Shown here: in pieces, positions 43,507 to 53,586 of the stretch | Layout of the letters: each line of letters begins with the position of its first letter | Position numbering within the stretch: position 1 is the first letter of the stretch | Source of the DNA: a virus | IMG/VR virus record: IMGVR_UViG_3300025646_000024 | Coordinates: 1-64,000 of that record | Length of the DNA stretch: 64,000 nucleotides | Reading direction: 5' to 3' (one strand) | Notes under the pieces: generated by a model | Seen by the model: the letters and a program-made list of their open reading frames with translations, nothing else | The model's database searches: none | What the model was told of the DNA's origin: nothing | Made by a program: the position numbers and the translations under genes

Positions 43507-46500
43507 ATGCAAAATACAGATCTTAGTTTGCAACCATACTTTGATGATTTTACTGAAGATAAAAAATTTTATAAGGTATTATTCAAGCCAAACTATCCTG
43601 TACAGGCTAGAGAGTTAACCACTCTGCAGTCTATGCTACAATACCAAATTGAAAAATTTGGACAGCATGTATTTAAAGAAGGTTCGGTAGTTATTCCTGG
43701 TCAAACAGGATACAATACTCAATATCATGCAGTATTAGTTCAACCAACTGTAAACTCTATTAGTTTTGAAACTATTAGAGAAAATTTAGTTGAAAGGACT
43801 GTTAGGGGACTAACAAGTAATGTAGTTGCAACTGTAGTTAATAGTATTAGTGCCGAAGAATCTGAAAAATCTGTAGCTACATTATATGTAAAGTATACTT
43901 CATCTGGCAATATTGTCAACGGAGTTCAGTTTACTAAATTTACTAGTGGAGAAACTTTAGTCGATGAATTTAATAATCCAGTAGCAGTGACAGCATCTCA
44001 AAACGCTACTGATTATGTTGGAAGTGCCGCATACATTACTGAAGGAATATTTTTTATCAGGGGATTTTTTGTAACTGTACCTGCACAAACTATTATACTA
44101 GATCAATATTCAAATTACCCATCTTATAAAATTGGGTTATCTGTACAAGAGTCTATAGTAACTGCAGAAACAGATTCTACTCTATATGATAATGCTGTCG
44201 GATCTTCTAACTACACTGCTCCTGGCGCAGACAGACTAAAAATTGATGCAGTATTAACAAAACAAGATACTAATTTTGGAACAGACTCGGCATTTATTGA
44301 ACTACTTAGACTAGATGAAGGAAAATTAGTCGAGCAAGTCGATGCTTCAGTTTATGATGAACTGGAGAAAAATTTAGCCAGAAGAACTTATGATGAGTCT
44401 GGAAACTATACTATTAACAATATTAATCTTAGAATTCGTGAAACATATGACGACGGAAGAAATAATGGAGTTTACAAATTGAATGATGCTCTTCCAGATG
44501 GAAGAAAAGTATTAAATAGAAATCCAACTTCAGAAGATGGTAGTGCAATTAATGGTTTAGATTATTATACTATTGAATTGGATCCACTAAAAGCTTATGT
44601 AAAAGGATATGAAATTAATAATACCAGTAAAAAATATTTAACAGTAGAAAAACCTAGATCATCATTAGCTTTAAATAACCAAGGCATTTCTTCAATTTTT
44701 GGTAATTATTTTACATTGAAAGTGAATACTATTATTGGTGGAGTAATTCCAACAGGAACTACAATTCAGCTACTAAGTTCAGGAACTCAAGTCGGTCAAT
44801 GTAGATCATTAGCATTAATCTCTGGTGGAAGATTATTTGTATGTGATGTTACGATGTTTTCTGTCATCACTACAAATGAAGCAACACCAAATTTAGTGGT
44901 AGGAGATTTTATTTTTGGTTCAAATGGCAGTCAAGGAGTAGTTCATGGAGTAAATGGTAATATTATTACTGTAAGGCAAACTACTGGAGATTTTTCTAGT
45001 GGCGTATCATTTTCTAATAGTAATAATTCTAGTACATATATTATAAACACTGCAGTAAATAATAAGATTGAAAATATAACTTCAATTTCTACATCTGGTG
45101 GTGCTACTGCAGAATTAGAGTTAGAAAAAGTTTCAATTTCTGGTTCCTCATTTGCAGTAACAAGCAATATTTTAACAGGAACTTCTACTCAATTTTCAAG
45201 AGATTTGAAAGCTGGCATGAAGCTTGAAATTGGCACTAATATTGCTACACTTCAATCTATTACTGGAGAATCTGCAACTTTATCTACTGGAAGTATTGCA
45301 GATGGAAATTATTATTCTATTAAAAAATTAGTACCAAAATTAAAAACATTTGGCACTAATTTCTTTTCTAAATTTCCAAATACAGTTAAATCTACATCAG
45401 ATTTGACATATTATAAAACTATAAACGAAACTAAAGTAGTAACTTCTGGTTCAGGTGGAGTAGGAAATATCACAATTTCAACTACTGCGGATTATTCAAT
45501 TTCAACTGGAGATATTAGTGTATCTAATTCTTCTGGATTTGTGTCATATACAGTAAGTCCTTCATCTCAGTCCAATAGTGTAATTTTGGTAGTAAGTGAT
45601 GCATCAATTGGATCTTCAGTATTAGTTACATATAAAGTACGAGTAAACAACCCAACATTAAAAGGCAAAACTTCTAATAAATTTACTAGTTTACTTGTAG
45701 ATAAACAAAAAAATAATACAAATACTAAATATGGAACTAGAATTTCCGATAAAGAAATTTCATTAAAATTTTCTGATGTATATAGAATTCATGCAATTCA
45801 TGAGGCTATATCATCATCGGATGCAAATACTAGTTTATTTGACAGTGTAGTAGTAAATAGTTCCAATCAAATTCAAGTTGGTGATGTATTATATCATGAA
45901 TTAATTAGTGCAAGAGTCATTTCTATTAGTGGAAATACTTTATACATTAAGTACTTATCTTCCAATAAATTTCCAGTAATATTTACTCAGCCAATAGAAA
46001 TTACAGTTGCAGGAAATTCTAATGTACAAGGAAAATTTGTTACTTCTGTAACAAATGGAAATTATAGAGATATTACAAATAACTTTAATTTAGTAAAAAA
46101 TGATTCATCAGAATTTTATAATATCTCTAAATTAGTTAGAAATGATGGAAGACCAGTTCCAACCAACAAATTTATTGTAATATTTGATTATTATATTCAT
46201 TCCAATACATCAAATGATTTCTATACCGCAAATTCATACAATTTTAGTGAAGAGCCTTTTGCAACAGTTCCTACAACATACAACGGAATTGCATATACAG
46301 ATATTGTAGATTTTAGATATGAAACTGCTGCATCCTCAACTTCTGGGACATCTGGAACTCTATCGTCTCCTTTTGTTGAAACCAATTCTGCATTTGACTT
46401 ATTTAATGCTACTTCACTAGCAAATAGACCTGTTAATGTATTTACCTACCCAGGAGAAATTATTAGTGCAGATTATAGTTACTACTTAGGAAGAATTGAC

Positions 46501-49500
46501 AAAATTTTCCTAGATGAAAATAACAATTTATTGGCTCTAAAAGGATCCGAATCAAATTCTCCACAAGAACCTCAGGAAATTCAAAATTCACTATTACTAG
46601 CTACAGTTACGATTCCTCCATACATGAAGGATGTTTCAACAGCTAGTGTAAAAATTAGTGACTTTAAACGTTATACAATGAAGGATATTTCATCAATTGA
46701 TAAGCGTTTAGAGACTGTAGAAAATTTAACCTCACTAAATCTACTAGAAGTTGGAACTAACAGCTTATTAATACTAGATGAATTTGGAAACAATAGATTC
46801 AAAACGGGCTTTATTGCAGATAATTTTAAAAGTACTGACTTTGCAGATTTAAATAATGTTACATATACTGCGTCTATTGATACTGAAAATGCAATACTGA
46901 GACCATATCCATATGCAACAAAGATTGGAGTAAATTATGATGATGTTTCAACTACAGTGAAAAAAGGATCTATAGTAACATTACCATATACAGAAGTTGA
47001 ATACATCAAACAACAGTATGCAAGTAGAGTAGAAAATTTACAACCATTTGAAGTTATTTCATGGAATGGAGAAATTACACTTGAACCAAATAAAGATGTG
47101 TGGTTTGACACTGTTAGAACTGAGACTAATACTCAACAAATAGATTTAACCACTCCTTTTAGAGCACTATTTGATCGCACAACTGCACTAGCAGATCAAT
47201 GGAATGATTGGAATAGAAATATTGTTCCTAGACTTCAAGTTGCAGGAGGAACATTAAATGTTAGTAATACTGGTAGTGTAGACAATACATTTACAACATT
47301 TACTCAAGATATTGAAGTTGGAGACAGCATTAATAGTATTGAAGTAAACAGGTTTGTTCGTTCTAGACTAGTTTATTTAAGTGCTAATAAATTAAAAGCC
47401 AATACTGTAATTCATTTCTTTGTTGATGAAGTTCTACATGATGAAATGATTTTCCCTCTGGATATCATTGACATGACCGAAAGGACTGGAACTTTTGTAA
47501 TTGGAGAAAAGGTATTTTTATCTAATACTGATACAGTAACCACTCCTCCAGAATCAACTACTATAGAAACTACTGTAATTAGTTCATCTCTGGGAGATTA
47601 TACTTCATCTAGTACATATCTATCAATACAGCCACCAACTACATCTGATGGAACTCAGTTAAATCCAACAATTTTAAATTCTACATTTTATGTTATTGGA
47701 GAAACTTCTGGTGCAATTGGAAAAGTAACCTTATTAAATTCGGCCAGAGTTAAAACAGATGCAGCTGGTAGCTTAGAAACATTTTTAGTAATTCCTCCAG
47801 ATACTTTTGAGACTGGCAATTTATCCTTTAAAGTTTGTGATCAAATTACTGGAACTTCAATTTATGGTATTTCTGATACTAATGCAGTAGCTACATATGA
47901 TACTTTAGGAACTACTGTGAATTTGACCAGTAACATTATGTCTCTAGATTTGCCAGAAATTTCTTCTGGTCCAATTAGAGGAACTACAGTAAGATTTATT
48001 CCATTCCCACCACCACCACCACCAGCTGGACGAGATCCAATAGCTCAATCATTCTATGTAGATTCCCAGGGTGGAGTGTTCTTATCTTCAATTGATTTAT
48101 ATTTCCAGTCAAAAGATCCAACAATTCCAGTTTCTATTGAAATTAGAACAATGGAGAACGGAACACTTACTGATACTGTAGTTCCAAACTCAGTTGCAGT
48201 AGTTCAGGCTTCTGATGTAAAAATTTCTTCCGATGCTTCTCTTGCGACTAAATTTACATTCCCATCTGTAGTATATCTAAATCAAGACACATATTACGCA
48301 TTTGTGGCAAGAAGTGATTCAAAATTATATAAAATTTGGGTTTCTAGACTCAATGATTCTGATGTAACCACTGCTTATGCTATTGATAAACAACCATATT
48401 CTGGGTCACTATTTAAATCTCAGAACATGTCCACTTGGACTCCAGATGATTTTGAAGATGTTAAATTTACAATTAATCGAGCAAAATTTGCTACTAACTC
48501 AACATACACTTGTGTATTAAATAACGATCCAATTGCAGATGCAGCACTAATTCAAAGTCCATTGCAAATGACTTTGAATTCATCTGAAATTAGAGTTTTT
48601 CAGCCAAATCATTGTATGAATACTACACAAAATTATGTTAAAATTTCTGGTGTTACTTCAGATGCTCCTGCAACTATACTAAGCAATCCAATTACAATAA
48701 CGTATATTGGAAATGTTACTGTAGGAAATGCAGCATCAACTACATGGCAGACAATTAATGGGGCACCTGTCAGTGCATCTAATCCTGGTTATGTAATGAT
48801 TGATAACGAAATTATTACATACGCTTCTATATCAGGAAATACTTTAGGTATTGTTGAAAGAGGTGTTGCAGGAACTACTGCAACTGGACATAGCGGAAAT
48901 GCCCCAGTAATGTGTTACAATTTAAATGGAATTCCACTAATAGAAATTAATAAAGTGCACAAAATAACAGAAGTTATTGATTTTGATAATTACAAAATTT
49001 CAACTATTAGTAAAGCATCTTCAGATTTAAGAAGTGGAGGAGATACTGCAAAAGCTTCTAAGAATATTCAGTATGAAGAATTATATCCAGATTTAAATAA
49101 TCTAGTTCTTCCATCTACAGATATGTCTATAACATTTACTAGTGTAAGTGGAAGTTCTCTATATGGTGCTGCCAATTCATTTACACAACTAAACGAAGAG
49201 TCTGTTGAAAATAGACAATATTCTAGAATGAACTCATCTAGATTAATTGCATCCGCCCCAAATACTGCTGTATACTATCCAGGGTATCCATATACTTTAA
49301 AATTAAATGTAAAAATGTCTTCTAATTTAGATAATGTTAGCCCTGTACTAGAATTATACGGATCTGCCATTAATACGGTGTCTAATAGGTTAAGTAAAAA
49401 ACTTATAGATAATAGTGTTGATATTTCAGCAGAATTAACACCTTCATCTGGTTTCTATTCATCATACATAACTAAAAAAGTTACATTAGAAGGAGTATCT

Positions 49501-49809
49501 ACATCAATTAAAGTATTCTTGGATGCAGTTAGAACTCAAGGTTTAAATGGAAATTACTCTGATATTAAAGTATTTGTTAGAACTGTTGGTGATGGAAATC
49601 TAGGATCATTTAATGAAACTGGTTATGTAGAGGTTCCAGCAGTATCATATCCAAAATCTTCAAATTCTAATGATTACAAAGCTTTTGAGTTTGAGTTGAA
49701 AAATTTACCTGAATTTAAACAATATGCAGTAAAAATTTGTATGATTAGTGAAGATCAAACAAATAACATTAAAATTAGAAACTTTAGAGCTATTTCTCTA
49801 GCAGTATAA
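43507..49809 (+). CDS. DUF4815-type giant virion protein (2,100 aa)
   Basis: The N-terminus LQPYFDDFTEDKKFYKVLFK then YPVQARELTTLQSMLQYQIE is the DUF4815 signature seen in long structural proteins of T4-like cyanophages. About residue 1,498 a proline run (FPPPPPPAGRDPIAQSFYVD) precedes VFLSSIDLYFQSKDPTIPVS, a well-conserved segment. Near residue 1,750 an EIITY...ERGVAGTTATGH module occurs, shared with the other giant proteins. It occupies the place of T4 gp9-gp12 genes, so a short- or long-fibre connector role at the baseplate rim is likely but unproven. Confidence 0.75.
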   Translation: MQNTDLSLQPYFDDFTEDKKFYKVLFKPNYPVQARELTTLQSMLQYQIEKFGQHVFKEGSVVIPGQTGYNTQYHAVLVQPTVNSISFETIRENLVERTVRGLTSNVVATVVNSISAEESEKSVATLYVKYTSSGNIVNGVQFTKFTSGETLVDEFNNPVAVTASQNATDYVGSAAYITEGIFFIRGFFVTVPAQTIILDQYSNYPSYKIGLSVQESIVTAETDSTLYDNAVGSSNYTAPGADRLKIDAVLTKQDTNFGTDSAFIELLRLDEGKLVEQVDASVYDELEKNLARRTYDESGNYTINNINLRIRETYDDGRNNGVYKLNDALPDGRKVLNRNPTSEDGSAINGLDYYTIELDPLKAYVKGYEINNTSKKYLTVEKPRSSLALNNQGISSIFGNYFTLKVNTIIGGVIPTGTTIQLLSSGTQVGQCRSLALISGGRLFVCDVTMFSVITTNEATPNLVVGDFIFGSNGSQGVVHGVNGNIITVRQTTGDFSSGVSFSNSNNSSTYIINTAVNNKIENITSISTSGGATAELELEKVSISGSSFAVTSNILTGTSTQFSRDLKAGMKLEIGTNIATLQSITGESATLSTGSIADGNYYSIKKLVPKLKTFGTNFFSKFPNTVKSTSDLTYYKTINETKVVTSGSGGVGNITISTTADYSISTGDISVSNSSGFVSYTVSPSSQSNSVILVVSDASIGSSVLVTYKVRVNNPTLKGKTSNKFTSLLVDKQKNNTNTKYGTRISDKEISLKFSDVYRIHAIHEAISSSDANTSLFDSVVVNSSNQIQVGDVLYHELISARVISISGNTLYIKYLSSNKFPVIFTQPIEITVAGNSNVQGKFVTSVTNGNYRDITNNFNLVKNDSSEFYNISKLVRNDGRPVPTNKFIVIFDYYIHSNTSNDFYTANSYNFSEEPFATVPTTYNGIAYTDIVDFRYETAASSTSGTSGTLSSPFVETNSAFDLFNATSLANRPVNVFTYPGEIISADYSYYLGRIDKIFLDENNNLLALKGSESNSPQEPQEIQNSLLLATVTIPPYMKDVSTASVKISDFKRYTMKDISSIDKRLETVENLTSLNLLEVGTNSLLILDEFGNNRFKTGFIADNFKSTDFADLNNVTYTASIDTENAILRPYPYATKIGVNYDDVSTTVKKGSIVTLPYTEVEYIKQQYASRVENLQPFEVISWNGEITLEPNKDVWFDTVRTETNTQQIDLTTPFRALFDRTTALADQWNDWNRNIVPRLQVAGGTLNVSNTGSVDNTFTTFTQDIEVGDSINSIEVNRFVRSRLVYLSANKLKANTVIHFFVDEVLHDEMIFPLDIIDMTERTGTFVIGEKVFLSNTDTVTTPPESTTIETTVISSSLGDYTSSSTYLSIQPPTTSDGTQLNPTILNSTFYVIGETSGAIGKVTLLNSARVKTDAAGSLETFLVIPPDTFETGNLSFKVCDQITGTSIYGISDTNAVATYDTLGTTVNLTSNIMSLDLPEISSGPIRGTTVRFIPFPPPPPPAGRDPIAQSFYVDSQGGVFLSSIDLYFQSKDPTIPVSIEIRTMENGTLTDTVVPNSVAVVQASDVKISSDASLATKFTFPSVVYLNQDTYYAFVARSDSKLYKIWVSRLNDSDVTTAYAIDKQPYSGSLFKSQNMSTWTPDDFEDVKFTINRAKFATNSTYTCVLNNDPIADAALIQSPLQMTLNSSEIRVFQPNHCMNTTQNYVKISGVTSDAPATILSNPITITYIGNVTVGNAASTTWQTINGAPVSASNPGYVMIDNEIITYASISGNTLGIVERGVAGTTATGHSGNAPVMCYNLNGIPLIEINKVHKITEVIDFDNYKISTISKASSDLRSGGDTAKASKNIQYEELYPDLNNLVLPSTDMSITFTSVSGSSLYGAANSFTQLNEESVENRQYSRMNSSRLIASAPNTAVYYPGYPYTLKLNVKMSSNLDNVSPVLELYGSAINTVSNRLSKKLIDNSVDISAELTPSSGFYSSYITKKVTLEGVSTSIKVFLDAVRTQGLNGNYSDIKVFVRTVGDGNLGSFNETGYVEVPAVSYPKSSNSNDYKAFEFELKNLPEFKQYAVKICMISEDQTNNIKIRNFRAISLAV

Positions 49810-49813
49810 AATT

Positions 49814-50047
49814 ATGAAAAAAGTAATGGTAGATGGACACCCAGGATTATACAGAGACCTTGAAAGTGGTGCCATAGTAAATGATAACTTATATGAATAT
49901 GAATCCTACATGAAAAGTTATCAGAATAGAAAAGATAAGTTTGATAAAATTAATCAAATTGAAAATGATCTCAGTACATTAAAATCTGAGATGTCTGAAA
50001 TTAAAAATTTGCTATTAGAATTACATGAACGAACTTCCCCTAACTAA
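49814..50047 (+). CDS. Small coiled-coil virion-region protein (77 aa)
   Basis: MKKVMVDGHPGLYRDLESGA ... KINQIENDLSTLKSEMSEIK: an N-terminal beta part with the G-x-Y-R-D motif followed by a coiled coil. Conserved short proteins of this kind follow the DUF4815 protein in cyanophages as far as I recall. It probably accompanies tail or fibre assembly. It overlaps the NblA-like gene by 23 nt in another frame. Confidence 0.65.
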   Translation: MKKVMVDGHPGLYRDLESGAIVNDNLYEYESYMKSYQNRKDKFDKINQIENDLSTLKSEMSEIKNLLLELHERTSPN

Positions 50048-50183
50048 ACAGTTTACTCTTCAAAAAATTTATAATGATATAGACACTTTGAATGAAGAGG
50101 AAGCTAAAAAAATAGCAAAGGAATTTGCTAGACTATACCATATGCAACAACATGTTGTGATGAATTTATTAATTAGAAAATAA
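50025..50183 (+). CDS. NblA-like small helical protein (52 aa)
   Basis: MNELPLTKQFTLQKIYNDID then TLNEEEAKKIAKEFARLYHM is two amphipathic helices joined by a short turn. Size and pattern follow NblA, the phycobilisome degradation adaptor (L-x-L-x-x-Q-F-x-L ... M-S-x-E-x-A-x-x-x-L-x-x-L-Y-x-Q-M ... L-L). NblA dimers tether Clp protease to phycobilisomes. NblA has been reported in cyanophages such as Ma-LMM01. The placement among tail genes is odd, so a small tail-assembly helix hairpin is an alternative. Expressed, presumably, from late transcripts. Confidence 0.5.
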   Translation: MNELPLTKQFTLQKIYNDIDTLNEEEAKKIAKEFARLYHMQQHVVMNLLIRK

Positions 50184-50191
50184 TATAAATA
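50184..50191 (+). promoter_or_regulatory. Exact late promoter TATAAATA
   Basis: Immediately after the stop of the NblA-like gene; drives the fibre-region genes from 50215. Confidence 0.7.
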
Positions 50192-50214
50192 TTAGAGAAA
50201 CCTCTATATTAATA

Positions 50215-50550
50215 ATGGCAGCTGTAAAGAACTTGTATGTTGATCAAGGATCTGATTTTAATGCTGAAATAACATTATATGATTATTTTAATCAACCTTG
50301 GAATTTAGCTTCTTATACAAGTGTAAATGCAAAGATAAAAAAATCTTATTACAGTACAAATTCTGTAAATTTTACAGCAACTTTTGTAAGTGATCGAACA
50401 AGTGGATCTATATTATTGACTTTATCTTCTTCTCAAACATCTTCTTTAGAACAAGGAAGATACCTGTATGATGTAGTAATTACTCATTTGGATGGCACAA
50501 AAACCAGAGTAATAGAGGGAATTGTTACTATTAATCCTGGAGTAACATGA
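50215..50550 (+). CDS. Ig/BppU-like beta-domain protein (111 aa)
   Basis: Sequence pattern VDQGSDFNAEITLYDYFNQP then LASYTSVNAKIKKSYY and GSILLTLSSSQTSSLEQGRY LYDVVIT is that of a small Ig-like beta sandwich used in phage baseplate upper proteins (BppU N-terminal domain). Usual role: adaptor attaching fibres or receptor-binding proteins. It overlaps the next small gene at ATGA. Behind a late promoter. Confidence 0.65.
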   Translation: MAAVKNLYVDQGSDFNAEITLYDYFNQPWNLASYTSVNAKIKKSYYSTNSVNFTATFVSDRTSGSILLTLSSSQTSSLEQGRYLYDVVITHLDGTKTRVIEGIVTINPGVT

Positions 50551-50753
50551 AAACAAATGTAAGAGTCTCAAATCAACCTCAAGTAATAACTGTTGCAACA
50601 AACTTTGCAGCTAAAATTTCATCTGCAGTTGATGTTGACATGACAAATGCATCAACAGGGGCTCTATTACAATATGATGATACAACCAAAACTTGGTATG
50701 CAAGAACTATTATAGAAGAAAGTGGTTTAATTATAAATTGCGGAAACTACTAA
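50547..50753 (+). CDS. Small fibre-region protein (68 aa)
   Basis: MKTNVRVSNQPQVITVATNF then AKISSAVDVDMTNASTGALL and LQYDDTTKTWYARTIIEES: a beta-rich domain resembling the DNA-tail adaptor or fibre linking domains with the common L-x-Y-D-x-x-x-x-x-W motif of phage fibre heads. Directly upstream of a large fibre-like gene. The T-x-W motif suggests a trimeric fibre segment. Confidence 0.6.
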   Translation: MKTNVRVSNQPQVITVATNFAAKISSAVDVDMTNASTGALLQYDDTTKTWYARTIIEESGLIINCGNY

Positions 50754-50771
50754 CTATTAGGAAGTAAAAAA

Positions 50772-52523
50772 ATGGCAACAATTATTAAAATTAAAAGATC
50801 TTCTGGAACTAGTCAACCAAACCTTGGTCAAGGTGAATTAGGTTATTCCTGGGGTGCTGGAACTTACACAGACGCACAAAATGCCACAGTATCATCTTAT
50901 GGTAAGATGTACTTGGGTACTGGTACTGAAACTAGTGGAATTGCGGCAAACATAGAAGTTATTGGTGGTAAGTATTTCACCGATATGCTTGACCATGGAC
51001 ATGGTATATTAACAGCAAACTCAGCAGTTATTGTTGATTCTGCGAGTAAAATTAATGTTTGGAATGTAGATAATTTAAGCCTAGATGCAAATACAATTTC
51101 ATCTACTGATACAGATGGAGACATTGTAATTGACCCAAATGGTACTGGGGAAATTGTTGTTCCAGATGATACATATTTAACTTTTGGTACAAGTAAGGAT
51201 ACTAAAATTAAATATGACGAAGCTACTGACGATAGACTAGAAGTAACTGGTGCTGATTGGAATTTTGCATCTGGTGTTGCAATCAGTGTTAGTGATAGTA
51301 CTGCATCCACAGATACAACTTCTGGAGCTTTTGTTGTATCTGGTGGAGTTGGTATTGGAGGAAATCTAAATGTAGGTGGTTCCTTAAATTCTGGATCTTT
51401 AACTGTAATTGATTTTACAGCTTCTGGAGATTTAACAGTTCAAGGTGGAGATATTAATGTAATTGCAACCGCAACAAATATTAATATTAAAGATAATACT
51501 CCTAGTGCTCTTGCAATTAAAGAAGGTACTAATGAATATATTAAAATTGACACTACAGATGGTTTTGAATTAATTACATTAGGAACTTCAAATGTTGTTA
51601 TTTCTAATGATTTGTCAGTTAATGGTGGAGATCTTACAACAAATCAAACTACATTTAATCTATTAAATGCAACTGCTACTACAGTAAATGCATTTGGTGC
51701 TGCAACCACTATTAACATTGGTACTTCTGCAACTACTACAGACTTTGGTGATTTAAAAATTAATGGATCTACTATTTTTGGAGATGAAAATGGTCAAACT
51801 ATTACCCTTGATCCTTATCCTGCTGGTGGAGACGCTGGTGGTGATGTCGTTGTCAGGGGTAACTTTAAGGTAACTGGTACTACAACTACGGTAAATTCTA
51901 CCGTAATGACAGTAAATGATCCAATCTTTACCTTAGGTGATGCTATCAGTGAAAAGGTACTAAAAAATTCTGCATCTAATGGTGCAACTACACTAACACT
52001 TGATAATACAACAGGTTTAAACACTGGCGATATTATCACTGGAGATGCAAATATTCCTGCAAATACTACAATTACAGTAGATAATGCAACACAAGTAACA
52101 TTAAGTGCTGCATTGACAGGTGGGATTGCAGCTGGAACTACTCTGACCTTCACTCAAGGTGCAGATGATAACATGGATCGTGGTATTGAATACAGATACT
52201 ACAACGGAAGCCTTAAGACTGGATTCTTTGGTTATGATGAATCTGGAATCTCTGAGGATGTAACCACATATTATTTCACATATATTCCAGATGCAACAAA
52301 TAGTGGAAACGTATTTACTGGAACAAGAGGTAGTGCATACTTCAAGACTGTAAAGCTTGATGATGGTGTTCTAAATGGTGTTGCATTCTTTGATCAGTAT
52401 AAGAGACTAACTAGAACAGTAGCAGCAGGAACTTCTGATGCAACTACTTCTAATCAAATTTTAACTGTAGATGGATCTGGAGTTCCTGTTTGGACTACAA
52501 CTCTTGACGGTGGAACCTACTGA
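50772..52523 (+). CDS. Tail fibre-like protein (583 aa)
   Basis: N-terminal KIKRSSGTSQPNLGQGELGY is the attachment-domain pattern of cyanophage tail fibres (IxxKRSxxxxxxPxxLxxGELAY). The shaft contains VSGGVGIGGNLNVGGSL, ATTINIGTSATTTDFGDL and TVNSTVMTVNDPIFTLGD. The C-terminal 60 residues are a separate domain (GVAFFDQYKRLTRT ... LTVDGSGVPVWTT). There is no intramolecular-chaperone-like end. Likely one of several receptor-binding or whisker fibres. Preceded by TAGGAAGTAAAA (ribosome-binding site). Confidence 0.78.
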   Translation: MATIIKIKRSSGTSQPNLGQGELGYSWGAGTYTDAQNATVSSYGKMYLGTGTETSGIAANIEVIGGKYFTDMLDHGHGILTANSAVIVDSASKINVWNVDNLSLDANTISSTDTDGDIVIDPNGTGEIVVPDDTYLTFGTSKDTKIKYDEATDDRLEVTGADWNFASGVAISVSDSTASTDTTSGAFVVSGGVGIGGNLNVGGSLNSGSLTVIDFTASGDLTVQGGDINVIATATNINIKDNTPSALAIKEGTNEYIKIDTTDGFELITLGTSNVVISNDLSVNGGDLTTNQTTFNLLNATATTVNAFGAATTINIGTSATTTDFGDLKINGSTIFGDENGQTITLDPYPAGGDAGGDVVVRGNFKVTGTTTTVNSTVMTVNDPIFTLGDAISEKVLKNSASNGATTLTLDNTTGLNTGDIITGDANIPANTTITVDNATQVTLSAALTGGIAAGTTLTFTQGADDNMDRGIEYRYYNGSLKTGFFGYDESGISEDVTTYYFTYIPDATNSGNVFTGTRGSAYFKTVKLDDGVLNGVAFFDQYKRLTRTVAAGTSDATTSNQILTVDGSGVPVWTTTLDGGTY

Positions 52524-52529
52524 TAAATA
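52522..52529 (+). promoter_or_regulatory. Late-promoter-like GATAAATA
   Basis: GATAAATA overlapping the stop of the fibre gene; one base from consensus; precedes the neck-gene series. Confidence 0.5.
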
Positions 52530-52549
52530 ATTAAAACCATGAGGTAATT

Positions 52550-52765
52550 ATGAATCCAGATGAAGTAAACAATTTGTTGTCAGTCATGCAAAAGAAAATA
52601 AATGATCTGACATCTCAAAATATTATGCTTGAAGCTAAGGTAATTTACCTTAATAATATTGTAACTTCACTGCAAAAACAAGTTCCTGTGTCTGATGGAG
52701 GATCTTTCGGTGAATCTTCTGACACAGAAACTAAAGAACCAGTAAAATCTAGAAGGTCAGCATAA
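52550..52765 (+). CDS. Small coiled-coil protein (71 aa)
   Basis: MNPDEVNNLLSVMQKKINDL then MLEAKVIYLNNIVTSLQKQV is a coiled coil of about 45 residues with an acidic, disordered tail. Its stop abuts gp13. Possibly a chaperone or small virion component; no T4 counterpart recognised. Confidence 0.65.
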   Translation: MNPDEVNNLLSVMQKKINDLTSQNIMLEAKVIYLNNIVTSLQKQVPVSDGGSFGESSDTETKEPVKSRRSA

Positions 52766-53586
52766 TGGCAAAACCAAGTAGCAGAGTACAATTAAAAGAA
52801 TATTGTCTTCGTAAACTTGGTAAGCCAGTGATTGAAATTAACGTGGACGATGATCAGATTGAAGATCTAATTGATGATACCATTCAACTCTTCAATGAAA
52901 GAGCATATAATGGTATGGAGAGAACGTATTTAAAATATAAACTTAGTCAAGAAGATATTGATAACGGGAAGAAAAGAAACTTCACTACAACTACTACAGA
53001 TACCAACGAATCTGATAATTCTAGAACTTTAAATTTTGAAGAAGGTAGAGGATATTTAACAATACCAGATCACGTTATTGGTGTGCAAGGTATTTTTAAA
53101 GTATCAAATGCTTTTGTCAATAATATGTTTGGTTTTAGATACCAGTTTTTCTTGAATGATTTTTATAACTTTTATTCTTATGATATCATGAATTATTACA
53201 TGGTATTAACTTATCTTGAAACTCTGGATTTTATGTTAGAGGGTAATAAAGATATTAGATATAATAAAGTTCAAAATAGATTGTACATTGATTTAGATTG
53301 GGGTATGCAATCTAAAGATGATTTTATAGTTATTGATTGTTATAGAGCTTTAAATCCAAATGAATTTACAAAATTATATGATGAAATTTGGGTTAAGAAA
53401 TATTTGACTGCATTAATCAAAAAACAATGGGGGCAAAATTTAGGTAAATTTGAAGGAATTCAAATGCCAGGTGGAGTTACATTTAATGGCAGACAATTTT
53501 ATGATGATGCAGTACAAGAAATAGATAAATTAGAAGAAACTTTAATGACAACTTATTCTTTGCCACCACTTGATATGGTAGGATAA
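52765..53586 (+). CDS. 13: Neck protein gp13
   Basis: 273 residues against 309 in T4 gp13. The opening SSRVQLKEYCLRKLGKPVIE then INVDDDQIEDLIDDTIQLFN is the conserved gp13 N-terminus. The later DIMNYYMVLTYLETLDFM and KKYLTALIKKQWGQNLGKFE with the end PGGVTFNGRQFYDDAVQEID are also characteristic. gp13 with gp14 forms the head-completion ring between portal and tail. It starts on the last base of the previous stop and overlaps gp14 by one base. Confidence 0.93.
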   Translation: MAKPSSRVQLKEYCLRKLGKPVIEINVDDDQIEDLIDDTIQLFNERAYNGMERTYLKYKLSQEDIDNGKKRNFTTTTTDTNESDNSRTLNFEEGRGYLTIPDHVIGVQGIFKVSNAFVNNMFGFRYQFFLNDFYNFYSYDIMNYYMVLTYLETLDFMLEGNKDIRYNKVQNRLYIDLDWGMQSKDDFIVIDCYRALNPNEFTKLYDEIWVKKYLTALIKKQWGQNLGKFEGIQMPGGVTFNGRQFYDDAVQEIDKLEETLMTTYSLPPLDMVG

